Of a stretch of DNA of 64,000 nt, positions 49,005 through 61,617 are shown in pieces. A model generated the notes under the pieces. It saw only the letters and a program-made list of their open reading frames with translations. It searched no databases and was not told where the DNA came from. The stretch's first letter is position 1, and the number at the start of each line of letters is the position of its first letter. The stretch is from Diphasiastrum complanatum (Eukaryota; Streptophyta; Lycopodiopsida; Lycopodiales; Lycopodiaceae), in the NCBI GenBank assembly GCA_029204225.1, contig CM055103.1:43658604-43722603 (forward strand), in the 5' to 3' direction. The position numbers and the translations under genes were made by a program.

Positions 49005-50843
49005 CCTTAAGGTCACGCTTGGTGCCTTGGTATCTTCGTCAGGTTCAACATGCTAAACAAATTTTGATGCTTGATCCTAGGAAGCGCTTTGGTGAATATG
49101 CCTACAACCATTTCTGTTGTGGAGCAATATTGAAGAATCACTTGCCCTGAGAAAACTTTCTCCTTGATGAAATGATACTGGATTTCTATGTGCTTAGACT
49201 TGTCATAAAATCTGAGATTCAGCGACAGTGAAATACAGCTCAAATTGTCACACAAAATGGTAGTAGCATTAAACTGAGGGTGATGTAAGTCATGAAGTAA
49301 TAACCTAATTCATATTGTTTCTTTTGAAGCTTGACATGTTGCGATGTACTCTGTCTTTGTCGAAGAAAGCGCGACTGATTTCTACTTTCTTGAGTTCCAC
49401 GAAATCGGCCCCCCTGCCAAATAGAAACAAATCCCAAAGGTAGATTTTATGGAGACTGTTCCTACCCAATCTGAGTTGGAGTAGCTTCAAAGGATGAGTG
49501 GATCGATAGCATTTCCATTATAACATAGAATGTGATCTAAACTTCCCTAAATATATCTCATTACTCTCTTTAATGCTTTCCAATGAGTTATCCTAGGATT
49601 AGTCCTAAATTGACTTAACGTGCTCACAGTGTATGCCAGATCTAGTCTAGTGCATAGCATGGCATACATCATAGATCTGATTAGTGAATGATAAGGGTAC
49701 TTCACTAAGTCAAGTACTTCACTATTGGTCTCAACACAAGAGGGTTTAGTCAGTACTGTACTTGGATCCATTGGTGTATCAACTGGTTTGCAATCAGACA
49801 TATGAAATTGTCTTTTAGATATGTTTGCTAGCTAAGATAGATCTTCTTTTAAAGTCTATTTCTAGTGAATTCCTAACAAAGAATGAACAGCACCTAGATC
49901 AGTCATGTCAAATTTCTTTGACAAATCACTCTTAGTAGTGTGCAGAAGAGAAGTGTCGTTAGACAAAATGAATGCATCATCTACGTAAAGAGCTATGTGA
50001 ACTGAACTGGTGCTTATATGCTTAGAATAAACATTATAGCCAGCTGAATTGCTTGCAAAGCCAAATTGAATGAGATAAGAGTTGATTCGATCAACCCATG
50101 CTCTTACGGCTTGCTTTAGACTGTAGATTGCCTTGTGCAGCTTGCACACTTTGTGCTCTTGGCCTTTGACTTCGAATCCTTCCGGTTGGAAGGTATACAA
50201 CTCCTCTTCGATGTTGCCATCGAGAAACGCTATCTTGACATCCATTTGATGCATTTCAAAGTCTTTTGTGGCTGCTAACGCAATCAGAGTATTGACTGCA
50301 CTTTGACAACAGGACTGAAAATCTCTTGATAATCCACTCCTTGGACTTGAGTGAATTCTTTAGCTACCACCCGTGCTTTCCATTCTGTAATGGAACCATC
50401 AGAGTTGATCTTCTTCTTGAAAATCCACTTGTTGTGAGTGGGAAAGTCGACCAGTGTCCAGGTCGTCAAAAGTGAGTTGTACTCGCTTTCCATATCTTCT
50501 TGCCACTTCACAACATCCTTGGAGTTAATTGCTTCGGTTAGGGTCTCTGGTTATTCTGATGAAGTCTAGAATGATTGAGGTGTATACCTCTCATGAACTG
50601 TTCCGTGAGGATCTGCGAACATGTGGTTGACCAAAATGAGATGGTGCTTTTTCTTGAATTTGTCCAGATTTGCTCGAGCTAGCTAGGTCTAGTCTAGTGA
50701 CAGGTACTTATCAACTGCTCGGCTTCTATAGTTGTAGCTGCAGGTTCTATAGAAGAAACATCATCATTGAAAGATTCTACGATGCAGAAAATAGGATGAA
50801 ATGACACATCATCATTCATTGATGGTTTCTTGAAATCATATAT
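49005..50843 (-). pseudogene. Outer copia pol, 3' part: RT and RNase H
   Basis: On the minus strand, 50511-50284 starts the RT (WIFKKKINSDGSITEWKARV, then AKEFTQVQGVDYQEIFSPVV). 50254-49862 carries the RT core (HQMDVKIAFLDGNIEEELYT; LYVDDAFILSN, the YVDD catalytic box). 49801-49547 continues with SDCKPVDTPMDPSTVL and a later RT block. RNase H survives only in part at 49255-49013 (DKSKHIEIQYHFIKEKV; EMVVGIFTKALPRIKHQ). Frame breaks near 50270, 49850 and 49540 inactivate it. The part between about 50520 and 50843 is the low-complexity linker after the integrase. Confidence 0.8.
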
Positions 50844-51452
50844 GTATGTGTTAGGGGCAGGATTGGAACTTGAGACCTTTGGGATATAACACGTACTTCA
50901 TAACCACTAGCCTCAAAACCATATGGTGATGAGGATGTGTGAGGCATTTCATATATGTTGTATCTTAAGGCTTCCAATCCCCCTAACACTATTTCCCCCC
51001 CATGAAGAAGCGAGTTCCACCGAGCGACCAACTTTTATTGGGTTTATTGCACTTCTCTGGATTCCATTCTCTCATGGGGTTGGCTCAACTCCTTTAGTGG
51101 CTCTCCAAGGGAGATATCTGTAGAGGGCTTCCCAATTATGAATGTCATCTAATGGCCTCAACAATTTTTTTGGGCGAGGTTTTTTTTTTTTCTTTTTTTC
51201 TTGGGATCTGTATGGACTTCCGTGAAACTCGTGGGAGAGATAGACTTGATACTTGCATGTGCTTCATTTCTATGATAGAAGCTAGATCCAAATTCAAGAT
51301 AGATTGATTTTTTCAGTTGTGAGCTGGATCTCACATTCTGTTGCTAGATTTCATAGGTTGGATCAACATTATAAGTGTTAGATCCTAGGTTGAGATGGCA
51401 AGCAACGTTTTCAACTCCATCTTTGTCATTACTAGAATTTCTCAAAGTGAAT

Positions 51453-52733
51453 ATGTCTTCATCTGGTTCACATTTCTTGGAGCATAGTGAGAAATTAACA
51501 TCTTCCAATTATGCAATGTGGAAGATTAGAATGGAATCATTATTGATTCTATAGGATGTAATGGACATTGCAAGTGGAGCTGAAGAAGAACCTGCAGCAC
51601 CTAATGAAGCTGCAACATTCAATAAAAGAATCAGAAATGCTCTTCATTTCATAAAAATGAATGTCACAAATGAAGTGTTAAGAGAGATTAGTACATGCAC
51701 CACTGCCAATGAGGCTTGGGACACTCTCAAAACAATCTATGAAATTAAGAATACTTCTAGATTGCTTACACTTAGAAATCAAATCTTTCTAAGTTATCAG
51801 AGAGTAGATGAGAGTGCTTCATCTTATGTAATGAGAGTAAAGGATCTTCATCAAGAGTTAGCTGGTATTGTTGATGCTCTTAAGAACACTGAACTTGTTC
51901 AAGTAGTCCTTAATGGACTTAGAGATGAGTATGACAATATTGTGCAGACTTATGCTGTCAGGGAGGAACTTCCATCCTTGGAGACACTTAAAGGTGTTCT
52001 CATTGCTGAAGAAAGCAGGCAAGAGAACAAGATGCTGAGGATCAACAAACTTTCATTGAAGGATGGTGGAGATGACAAAGCACTCTTCATTAAGGACAAG
52101 TCAAGAGGCAAGGGCAAAGGTCAACAACACTTCAAGAAGGACAAAGCCAAAGAAAGTAGTGAGGATCAACCCTCACAAGTTGCAACATCCAGTGGCAAGA
52201 AGAAGCTATCAAAGATCAAATATTTCTTTTGTGGCAAGAAGGGCCACTATGCATCAAACTGTTTCAAGAAGAAGGACCAATCCAAGCAAGCTAGCCTTAC
52301 TAATGAGGATGAGTGTGAGGGTATTAAGAGTGAAAGAGAGGATTCTTTAATGATGTCTAGTTTTTCATCTTTTCCTTTCAAGAATGAAGAAATCTGGTGG
52401 ATAGATAGTGGGGCTAGTTCCCATATGTCTAGTTCTAGAAACTCTTTCACAAGTCTCATGCCATATCTAGGTGCAAAAAGATCAATCTATACTGCTAATG
52501 ATGTAGACTGTAGAATTGAAGGAATAGGTAGTATTCCACTGCATGCATCATCATCAAAATATTTTTGTTTGCGTGATGTACTTTATGTATCTAGACTAAC
52601 CAAGAATCTCATTAGTGTAGGACAATTGCTTGATAGTGGATTGGATGTCAAGTTTCATGTTGAGAAATGTATAATCTCAAGAGAAAATGAAGTTATTGCT
52701 AGAGGATCTAGAATTGGAAAGTCTTACAAATAG
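51453..52733 (+). pseudogene. Inner copia gag and protease
   Basis: Gag starts at 51453 (MSSSGSHFLEHSEKLTSSNY), has one in-frame stop at about 51540, and then continues open to 52733. Blocks include NEAWDTLKTIYEIKNTSRL and a CCHC zinc knuckle (CGKKGHYASNCFKK, with the first Cys replaced by FFCG context). The protease (WWIDSGASSHMSSSRNSF) has the DSG catalytic triplet, followed by LRDVLYVSRLTKNLISVGQL. This is a nearly intact gag-protease stretch compared with the rest of the element. Confidence 0.85.
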
Positions 52734-53625
52734 GGAGAGTGCTAACATTTCAGATATTGCTTATGAGACCAAGGTTCATCAGGAGGATCTGTGGCATAAG
52801 AGATTGGGACATCCCAATTTCAAAGCCATGCAGTCTATGGTCAAGGAAGGAAAAGTTGTTGGACTACCAAAGACACTGTCAAAAGGAGCTTCAACCTTGT
52901 GAAGCTTGTGTTTTGGCAAAATCACATAGAAGACCTTTTCCAAGATCAAGTATCAAAACACAACAACCATTTGAACTCGTACACTCTGATGTTCATTTCT
53001 CTTTAACCAAAAGCAAAGGAGGAGTAAATTGCTTTGTTTCTTTTTGAGATGATTATACAAGATATTCTTGGATCTATATGCTATCTTCTAAAGCCATGGT
53101 TTATGATGTTTTCCTTATTTTCAAAGCTTATGTAGAATAGCAAGTTACTTTCAAGTTGAAAGCTTTGAGAAGTGATAGTGGAGGTGAATATACCTCTAAC
53201 AAGTTTAAAGACTTTTGTGAGAAAGAGGGAATACAAAGAGAATTTTCCTCTTCTTATACTCCTCAGCAAAATGGAGTTGCTGAGAGAGAAAATAGAACTT
53301 TGTACGAATGTGCAAAAGCCATTAGGCTAGAAGCATCTCTACCTAAAGAGTTTTGGGGAGAAGCAGTTGCATGTGCAAATTATCTTTGTAATAGACTTCC
53401 TAATCTTGCAATAGAAGGAAGAACACCATTTGAGATGTTGTATAAGAAAAAGCCTAAGGTAGATCATCTTAGGGTCTTTGGTTGTTTATGCTATGTGCAT
53501 GTACCTTTAGAGCCTAGGAAGAAGGATGATCCTAGTGATGTTAAAGGAATTTTTGTTGGATATGCTTTTTTTAAGAAAGCATACAAAGTTATCTTCCCTC
53601 TACTGACAAGAATGTTTTAAGTAGA
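52734..53625 (+). pseudogene. Inner copia GAG-pre-integrase and integrase
   Basis: The GAG-pre-integrase block (LWHKRLGHPNFKAMQ) is followed by a one-base frame change near 52890 and CEACVLAKSHRRPFPRS. The integrase core has DDYTRYSWIYML, then a stop, RSDSGGEYTSNKFKDFCEKE and YTPQQNGVAERENRT. LRVFGCLCYVHVP and GIFVGY complete it. Catalytic D, D and E positions are visible. Stops at 53046 and near 53138 and a frameshift near 53590 inactivate it. Confidence 0.85.
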
Positions 53626-54607
53626 GATGTGATCTTTCATGAAGATCAGAAGTTTAACTTGGATGAAGCAAAGATCAAGGAGTCTCATGCAAGATCTACA
53701 ATCATCAATCTTGATGATATTCAAGAAGTTGTGAGGCTGAGGCTTGAGGAGGAGCAACTTCAAGCACCTACACCAAGAAGATCCACAAGAGAAAGATCCG
53801 AGCCAAGAAGGTTCACTTATGATGAGGGAGGAAGGAAAGTGGAAGGTGAAACTTCCTATTATGCATTCTTCATATCAAATGAAGAGCCTAAAGATGTCCA
53901 AGAAGCACTTCAACCCTTGAGTTTGAGGCCTTGATGTCAAACAACACATGGGAGCTTGTGGAGCCACCAAGCAACATGCATGTCATTGGATGTAAGTGGG
54001 TATTCAGGATCAAGTACAACAATGATGGATCCATCAACAAATACAAGACTTTGTGACAAAGGCTACTTTCAGATCAAAGGTCTTGACTATGAAGACACTT
54101 TTTCACCAGTTGCAAAAATGGTCAGACAGATTGGATAGGAAATCCACAAGTGCTTACACAAATTTTCTTGGAGGGAATCTAGTTTCTTGGCTATCAAAGG
54201 AACAAGCAACTATATCCTTATCATCCTGTGAAGCTGAGTACAAATCTCTTACAACTACAACAAAGGAGGTTTTATGGATCAAAAGGCTACTCTTGGAGCT
54301 CAAGTGTTATGGAGATGGAGACCTTCCAATTATCAAGAATGATAACATCTTCGCTCAGGCTCTTGCAAACAATCCTGTGTTCCATGCAAGGAGCAAACAC
54401 ATCGAGGTAGATCATCATTTTGTAAGAAAAAAAGTTATTGGGAGAGATATCTTATTGGAGGATGTTGGATCTTCAATTTGTGTTGCAGATCTTCTCACCA
54501 AGCCATTGCTCAAGAATGTTTTTATCAAGATGAGGTCTAACCTTGGCCTAATTTCAAAGTCTATGTTGGATAGGAACATATATTTTAAGGAGGAGTGTGA
54601 AGATTAG
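53626..54607 (+). pseudogene. Inner copia RT (mostly deleted) and RNase H
   Basis: 53629-53934 is the linker with PRRSTRERSEPRRFTYD. The RT begins (WELVEPPSNMHVIGCKWVFR, then a frameshift and DYEDTFSPVAKM) and then jumps at about 54125 straight into RNase H (STSAYTNFLGGNLVSWLSKE; SSCEAEYKSLTTTTKEVLWI; RSKHIEVDHHFVRKKV; VADLLTKPL). The whole RT catalytic core including the YVDD box is deleted, so the element cannot copy itself. Confidence 0.85.
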
Positions 54608-55310
54608 TAAAATCATATCTTCCTATCTCGAGTTTTGGGGCCATGCCTATCTTATTTCCATTGTATATTTTATTGTACATAAAGGTATGTGAATTGAGCA
54701 CATAACCTTCTAGAATAGGTTGAGTTTGAGTTAGGTGGGTTCAATCTTGATGTCATGCAAAAGTTTAGATTACATAAAAAGTCATTCAGAGTGCATGCAA
54801 GCAACATGCAATCAGTGCATGCAACACGCAAAGTAGTTTTCATGATCTATACATGTCTAGGTAATTTTGAGAGTTGACATGCAGTACATCCAATATCCAT
54901 GCATGCAGTTTTACATGTGGATCTTTGGTAGTTGAGTTAATTAAGTAAAGTGGACTTTCCGTGCAATTCCATTGTAGGAATTCGAGCCTCTTTGATGTAG
55001 GGAAACTTTGGCTTGTTTTGCCATATTGTGATTATTGAGATTTTGGTGTTTTGGGCTCATTCTCTCTCTACTCGAGTTTTATGTGTTGATTTTCTCTCTC
55101 TACCCGAGAGCAGACTGTTTTTCCCATAGTGAGCACTTAGAATAATTTCTGATATCCATTTCTCATAGTAAGAAGTTAGTTTTTTCAGTCTAATGTATGC
55201 AGATTTTTCAAGTAATCTGTTCATTGATCAATCTTGTGCAATCACAACACCTCATAAAGATCATGTAAGGTGTGTGGCGAAGTTCAGACGTGCTAAAAAC
55301 TTCACAAAGA
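54608..55310. other. Inner copia 3' non-coding region
   Basis: About 700 bp between the RNase H stop and the short 3' LTR. No polypurine tract directly precedes the LTR on the plus strand. Two CTCTCTACYCGAG phrases occur near 55065 and 55100. Confidence 0.5.
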
Positions 55311-55449
55311 TATTAGGGGTGGGATTGAAACTTGAGACCTTTGGGATATATCACATACTTCATAACCATTAACCTCAAACCATATGGTGATGAGTATGTG
55401 TGAGGCATTCCATATACGTTGTATCTTAAGGCTCCCAATCCCCCTAATA

Positions 55450-56699
55450 GTATGTTCTTGGAAAATTACATCCCTAGAGACAAATGCTACATTGGTGGAT
55501 GGATCATAAACTTTGTAAGCTTCATGTTCACCAGAATAACCAATGAAAATACATTTATTTGTCCTATGATCCAGCTTCTTCCTAAGCTGTTTAGGAATGT
55601 GAACAAAACATACACAACCAAAGAATTTTAAATGGTTGACACTAGGCTTGTGCCCATGCCATACTTCATAAGGAGTTTTACTATTGACAACTTTAGTGTT
55701 GGATCTGTTTTGTAAGTAACAGGCTATGGCAATAGCTTTTGCCCAGAACTTCACAAGAAGATGTGATTGGTGTAGCATGGATCTGGCTGAGTTGAGAAGT
55801 GTTCAATTCTTCCTTTCTACAATTCCGTTCTGTTGAAGAGAATAGAAAGTTGTGAACTGTCTTTGAATGCCATGTTCAGCCAGGTAGTCGGACATCTCGT
55901 TAGAGAGGTATTCGTCACCACCATTATTTCGGAGAGCTTTTACTTTTGTAGACGTTTGTGTCTCAGCCATGGCCTTGAATCTTTTGAAGCATTCAAGGGC
56001 TTCTGATTTGTGCTTAATGAACATGATTGTAGACCATCTAGAATAATCATCTATGAAAGTAATAAAATAAATTGCATCTCCTAAGTATGGAGTTGGACCA
56101 CAAAGATCGCTATGTACAAGATCTAGTACATGTTTTGTTTTGACATAATGTGTTTGCTCCTAGAGTGTTTGTCATAGATGCAAGATTCACAGAAGAAAGA
56201 TTTCCTATCTAATGAAGAAGGAAAATACAATCCATCAACTAGATTGTTACAATGCATATAAGTGATCTTGTATTCACGTCTCCAAATCAACTATGCCACA
56301 AAATAGCATTATTGTTTACAATTTCATGAGAGATAGTAGCTAATGCAAATGAATCAGAGAGTACATATAGATTTTCGACTCTAATACATGTAGTCAGAGT
56401 AGTATCTTCATCGAAGATAGTACACTATTTAGAAGAGAAAGTAACAATGTAGCCCTCATCAGTTATCTTGATAACAGGTTCTTTGATAGTTGAGGTACGT
56501 GAAGAACATTGGGAGCACAAATAGAAAGATCATTGTTGAACGTGATCTTGATTGTCCCTTTGTCTTCCACGCATTGTAGAAGAGCTTCTTACGCGATCCA
56601 CTTTTCTCAGCTAGAGTATGAGGCTTCTGCTGTTGCTGTTGCACTTGATTCTTGCCAAATAGAACAAACTTAATCTCTCAATTTATTTGAGCTACACTT
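55450..56699 (-). pseudogene. Outer copia protease end, GAG-pre-integrase and integrase
   Basis: Minus-strand frames read a degenerate protease/pre-integrase region (TISHEIVNNNAILW near 56330), the integrase start (IYFITFIDDYSRWSTIMF near 56060), KVKALRNNGGDEYLSNEM (catalytic Asp position altered to NNGGDE) and FYSLQQNGIVERKN. HLLVKFWAKAIAIACYLQNR, HLKFFGCVCFVHIP, CIFIGYS and SRDVIFQEH follow before the inner element interrupts at 55450. Gag is absent between this and the 5' LTR at 56700. Confidence 0.8.
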
Positions 56700-58089
56700 T
56701 GATAGGGCGGTAGAATGCGAATGGAGAAGAGAGAATAGTTGCGGAATGACTCTCCCGTTATTATGGGTGCTAGCTACAAGAACAATCTAAAAGAATGTAA
56801 ATGCTAAGTTAAAGTCAAACTCAAGCGCTCTGCCCAACAGGATCTCAAGAAATCAATTCATACTAAAAAACAAATGGATGAATACAATCCACCGAAAAGA
56901 TTAGAATTGGTGTGAGGTATTATTGGAAATCAGATTCAATAAGAAGTTCAGTTCTGGAAAACTTAGATTGATTGTGTGATGAAAAGTGCAAGTTCCTCAG
57001 GCATCAAAGACAACCATCGTCTGATCAGAAACTAAGGAGTCGTAGACATTCATGTTCTAATTAGAGTGAGTGAACGAGCATGATCAAACAAAAGTGAAGT
57101 GCATGTAAATCACAATAAGCATTCATCTATGTTATACACAAATAGAAAACCAGAATGGTGACGTAACTTGGAGGCTCAAAATCATTCGTCTCATGGACGA
57201 AGCATTATTGAGAATATGTGAGAAAGACATATTTATACACTGCATCCTTATGTCTAATTACAATAAATGTTTGTCATCTAACTGAGTAGTTTGTCGGACT
57301 CAGGGAGTAGTTGAACTACGATGATAGTTGTACACTAAATACATGGTCAGGCGACTTGGAATCGCTGACATGGATGAGAACGTCACATATTTTCTCTCAC
57401 TTCGCATTTTTCGCGAAAAAGCCAAAGGTAAAAAAAGTTCATTTGTTGAAGTGACTGTTTTGTTGCATTTTTGCAAAAATGCGAAAAAGTCGACAAAATG
57501 TTTACTTCTTTGAAATAGGTGAAAATAAGTTACTGTCGAGAAATAGTGACATTCTAGAAGTTGTCGAAGAAGTCGGACACTTCGGTTGATGAATGAAGTT
57601 GTCGGAGACTTCTAACACTTCGGGCACTTAATGGAAGAAGTCGGACACTTCAGTTGATGGAAGAAGTCAGAGACTTCGGTTGATGGAAGAAGTCGGACAC
57701 TTTGGTTGATGAAAGAAGTCGGACACTTTGGTTGATGAATGAGGTTGTCGAAGAAGTCAGAGACTTCGGTGACTTCGGAGACTTCGGTGTCGAGTGACTT
57801 GATTGCTGAAAAAGTCGAGGGTGATCATGCCTTTGATGTTCTTCATGATGCTTTGACATTTGAATGGAGGATTAGATGGGAATGGATACCCTTTGACATA
57901 GATTAGTCAGAAAGTTGATGAGGTCTACTTTCAAATAGTTCGGCTTATTCAATTCAATTCTATGTAGAAATTGCAGGTTGTCGAACTGCAGCAGAAACGA
58001 GTGTATTTTACCAAGCATTGTTCTGCACATAGAATGAGAGTAATTTTGCAGAATAGCAAAGTAGGAAACTTTATGATTCTTGCAGGTAT
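56700..58089 (-). mobile_element. 5' LTR of the outer copia element, larger piece
   Basis: It matches the 3' LTR (47555-48891) over its length, including TATAAATA at about 57229-57238 on the minus strand and U3 repeats at 57560-57790. Similarity breaks at about 58089 and resumes at about 61856, where the first roughly 110 bp of the LTR lie. Confidence 0.8.
57560..57790. repeat. U3 tandem repeats of the outer copia 5' LTR
   Basis: Units of about 24-26 bp based on GAAGTCGGAGACTTCGG and TTGATGGAA, as in the other LTR. Confidence 0.8.
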
Positions 58090-60357
58090 CAGATGAGCAG
58101 ACATAGAACCCACCCAAAATGTTAAAATTGGCAAAAGCTAACTTGATCAAATCTTGTAAATACCATAATGACTTGTACCTATCATCATTAGACATGTGTT
58201 GAGCCTGTTCCCACGTGTGAAATATATGCTTAAGTCATTTAGATAGATCATATAGGTTGTACATCTCATTTAATTTGAGATCTTGTGGCTAAAATGGCCA
58301 AAATCTAGTTTTCTAGCTATATGCCACTTGGCATCAATTTATTGGTAGGAAATGCTATTTCACATGGGTAGGAGTGATCTCCCATGTGCTAAGGATTGCT
58401 CACATGTGTGTAAACATTAGTAGTAGTCTAGATCCAACTTGTAGTAGATATTTGTGCAAGTCCCTATAAATTAGGAAAATTGCCTAAAATCAAGGGAGCT
58501 GGCTATCAGTTAGAAAACTTGGTCCATGTGCCATAATGATGATCATTGGTGGACCCTTTGATGAGTAGGCACTCTCACATGTGCCAAATTAGCTGAGTAA
58601 GCATCAGCTCTTGTGTATATATAGTGGCTCATTTAACCATAATCAACAAGAAAGCTACCATTCTCTGCTGGTAGTCCGTACTCTGACAGGTTTTCACACG
58701 TGTGAAACCAGCAAGTACAAGTTTTGATCATATTTGATTGTTCTTGTTAGATTTGTTGATGTAGATTTGATCTAATGCTATCTAATCTTGTGTAGATTGG
58801 TAGATCAATCTAATCTAACACCCAATCACACTTGTGGATCTGATTTTTGAGCTTCATACACCCAATTTTGAGTCAATTTGGTGCATTTTTCAAGCTTTCA
58901 CTTGTATTGCTTCTATTCCATTGATTTGTTCTTGGTTTAGATCAATCATATAGTTGATTTGAGCTTGATTACAGCACATTAAAGTTGATTCTCTAATGTT
59001 TTGAGTGTGCATTGAAGTTGAGAGAGAAAGATTGCCAAAAACTATAGATTAAGGAGTGATTTTGCAAGTGTGAGACTAAAATCTATAAATCCATCATCCG
59101 AGATTTGTTCAAGAGTGATAGCATAGAGTCTACAAGCTTTCAATTGCTAGAAGACACTATAGATTTAGATCTCTACGTGAAACCATAAAGAGTTTCAAGT
59201 GCTTTTTCACTAAAAATGGCATAAATGAGTGATTTGCTAGGAGAGTGATTGAAATCCATTATACCTTCATTCTAGATTTGTTCAAGAATGAAAGGGCCGA
59301 GTCTAGAAGCATCTAAATGCTAGAAGACACTTTTGGATCAGTCCTCCAAGTGAAATCTTAGTGAATCTCTAAAGCACAAACACTCATATAGGCAAAATCT
59401 ACCAATACAAGGTTACAGGAATTGTTGGCAAGTTCTAGGAGAAAAAATTGAGATCCAAGTCACATTGTTCACCCCTACTCAAGTGTGTGAGTGTGTTTTT
59501 GGCTTGAATTAAAGTCATAAAGTGAGTGAGACATATGTGTTGTGGTTGATCCAAAATTTTCAAGAGATCCTTCTTTTGTAGAGGGCAAGAACTAGTAACT
59601 CAATTCTTGACTTTGGTGGAAAAATTGTCTTATTCATTTTGATCAAATCTTGCTAAGTGGCATTAGCTCTTTGTAAGCACATATCTTAGTGAGAGAGAAG
59701 CATCACATTTCTGAAAATTTGAATTTCATTCCAACTCTAAAGAGATAGAGTCATTGGTACTTGGTGGAGTCCAATAGGGGTCAATGAATTCAATTTTTTG
59801 AGCAAAATTTTGATATTATATGTATGAAACTCAAATAAATTCTATTCAACTCTCTTTGTGAGAGTGTAAGGGTCAAGTTGTGATCCCATTGGGAGTCTAG
59901 AATAGGGAGGAGTCCATATTTGAGTGTTCATGCATGGATTGGATCTTTGTGAATCTCTAGATGTCTAATTGTTAAGCTTGGTGAAGTGAGATTATTTGGG
60001 TCAAGAGTGAGTCCAAAATAAGTGATTAAGTTTTATTTTCAAGTATTTGAAACAAAACCCATCCTTTGTTCGAGAATATCAAAAGTTGAGTGAACTAGTC
60101 AAGAGAAAAGGAAAATCTAAGTGTCAAATCTTTTCAAATCCATTCCAACTCTCAAAAGGAAGAGTCATTGGTGTTTGTTGAGTCCAATAGGAGTGTTTGG
60201 GTCTCATTTTTGTGATTTGATAGAGTGCTTTTGTCTTAGTGATCAAAGCAAAGCTTAGGTTCCAATTGACTAGGTTGAAAAGAAATATGATTCAAAATCT
60301 GTGGTCTAGATCTTGTGTAGGTCCTTCTAGATTGTTGAATGTGTTGCACCACTAAAT

Positions 60358-61190
60358 GTGGACTCTAATGTTGTCTATGAAATGAATATGCTAGGAAATG
60401 CACCTTCAAGAGAGATGTATTTGTGTGCTCGAAGATCTCGTCAAAGGCAAGAGGACCTTGTGAATATATGGCACGGAAGTGTACAAGACATGAAAGTTGG
60501 TACCATGGCTGCTACTCTTGTTGATGATGATCCACTTGGTCATTCTTTCTGGTTGTGCAAAGTTCTTAATTTATCAAAATCATTAAATGGAGAACTTTTG
60601 AGAGTCACAAATTACATTTTGGAAAGTCATATCACAAGGTTTTACTTCCTCATCATGGCATCAATAGGTGGCAACCTATTGGAGGCAAGTAAGGATCCTA
60701 AATGCAACCTTTGTGGCAAGAGAGATCATTTTGAAGATACTACAAAAAGAAGACCAATCCATCCAAGGAGAACCAAAGCAAGGGGGCCGAGGTGAAGGAT
60801 GGAGCTTCAAGTTCAAAGTGCAAAGGCAAGAAGGACAAGTCCATGGAAAGGTGTTTCCTTTGTGGAAAGATGCATGAGGCTTAGAGCCTCACAAGGACTT
60901 ACAAGATTTGTCTTCAAAAGTCCATCATCACACATTTCAAACCTTTAGAAGTTTTTCATTTGGAAGTGAATTATTTGGTTCAAGATGCAAAGATAAATGT
61001 CACTTTCATTAATGTCACTTGGATTTATTTCATGTCCTTGGAAAGCACTTTGCTTGGAACTTTAGATAAGCTCAAATTTATTAAGGAGGAGCAATCACAA
61101 AATGAAAATAGTTTCATTTATGCTCTCATGACATCTTATGAAGAACTATTCAGATTTTTGTATCTTAAAGGTGGATTAAGGCAATACTAG
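60358..61190 (+). pseudogene. Retroelement gag-like remnant with degenerate zinc knuckles
   Basis: The frame at 60358-60795 ends with CNLCGKRDHFEDTTKRR, a CCHC-like knuckle in which the last Cys is Thr. A shifted frame near 60850 has a second knuckle-like CFLCGKMHEA. Upstream, SFWLCKVLNLSKSLNGELLR resembles no gag I can name. 60960-61190 may be a downstream continuation. It is probably the gag of the inserted element, without pol. Confidence 0.4.
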
Positions 61191-61380
61191 TTGAGTGTGA
61201 TGCCTTAATAGATAGCAAAGCATGTTTTCCTTGTAAACTTACATTGAATATGAAGTCAAGGAAATGGAAATGTCTTCATAATGTATTTTCTTTTTGTTTC
61301 AATAAGATCATGAATGATGTGTTCATTCATAATGTTGAAGATTGTAATTTTCAATTTTAAAGGCAAGTTGTAAACTTCTT

Positions 61381-61617
61381 ATGAGAATAAGTGAAGAATC
61401 CAAAGTGGACACTTACATCCATAAGCAAGTAGTTAGCCTTATTGAGATGGAAATGCTTCTTGATTTCAATATTAGAAAAATCATGCCAAGTTGTGGTGAT
61501 TTTTGGACTTATGTTTCTAGCATAAGTAATGTTGATGATCTTATGAAGTGCACATTATATGATCATGTTTGTTGTGATCATTTTGAGACATGGAGGTCTC
61601 GGATTTCCAGTTTCTAA
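61381..61617 (+). pseudogene. Short unidentified ORF next to the second direct repeat
   Basis: A 78-codon frame (MRISEESKVDTYIHKQVVSL) ends just before the direct repeat at 61631. It has no recognisable domain. It may belong to the inserted element. Confidence 0.2.

Larger units (their letters stand above)
50844..55454 (+). mobile_element. Inner copia element with 140-bp LTRs, target duplication GTATG
   Basis: The LTRs are 50849-50988 (TGTTAGGGG...CCCCTAACA) and 55311-55449 (TATTAGGGG...CCCCTAATA). They are flanked by GTATG at 50844-50848 and 55450-55454. The duplication splits the outer element's integrase after DVIFQEH. Gag-pol reads on the plus strand (51453-54607). At 140 bp the LTRs are very short for a copia element. 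The purine tract that looks like a polypurine tract (minus strand ATGGGGGGGAAATAG, 50989-51003) lies on the opposite strand to gag-pol. Confidence 0.75.

Noticed and set aside
50849-50988. tRNA-derived SINE pair at 50849-50988 and 55311-55449 because of a B-box-like GGTCTCAAGTT
   Set aside because: TG...CA ends and a GTATG duplication outside the pair show they are short LTRs. No matching A-box/B-box spacing is convincing.
58085-58100. GGTATCAGATGAGCAG as a primer site after a plus-strand LTR
   Set aside because: TATA position, pol direction and the AAAAC duplication show these LTRs read on the minus strand. The match is by chance.
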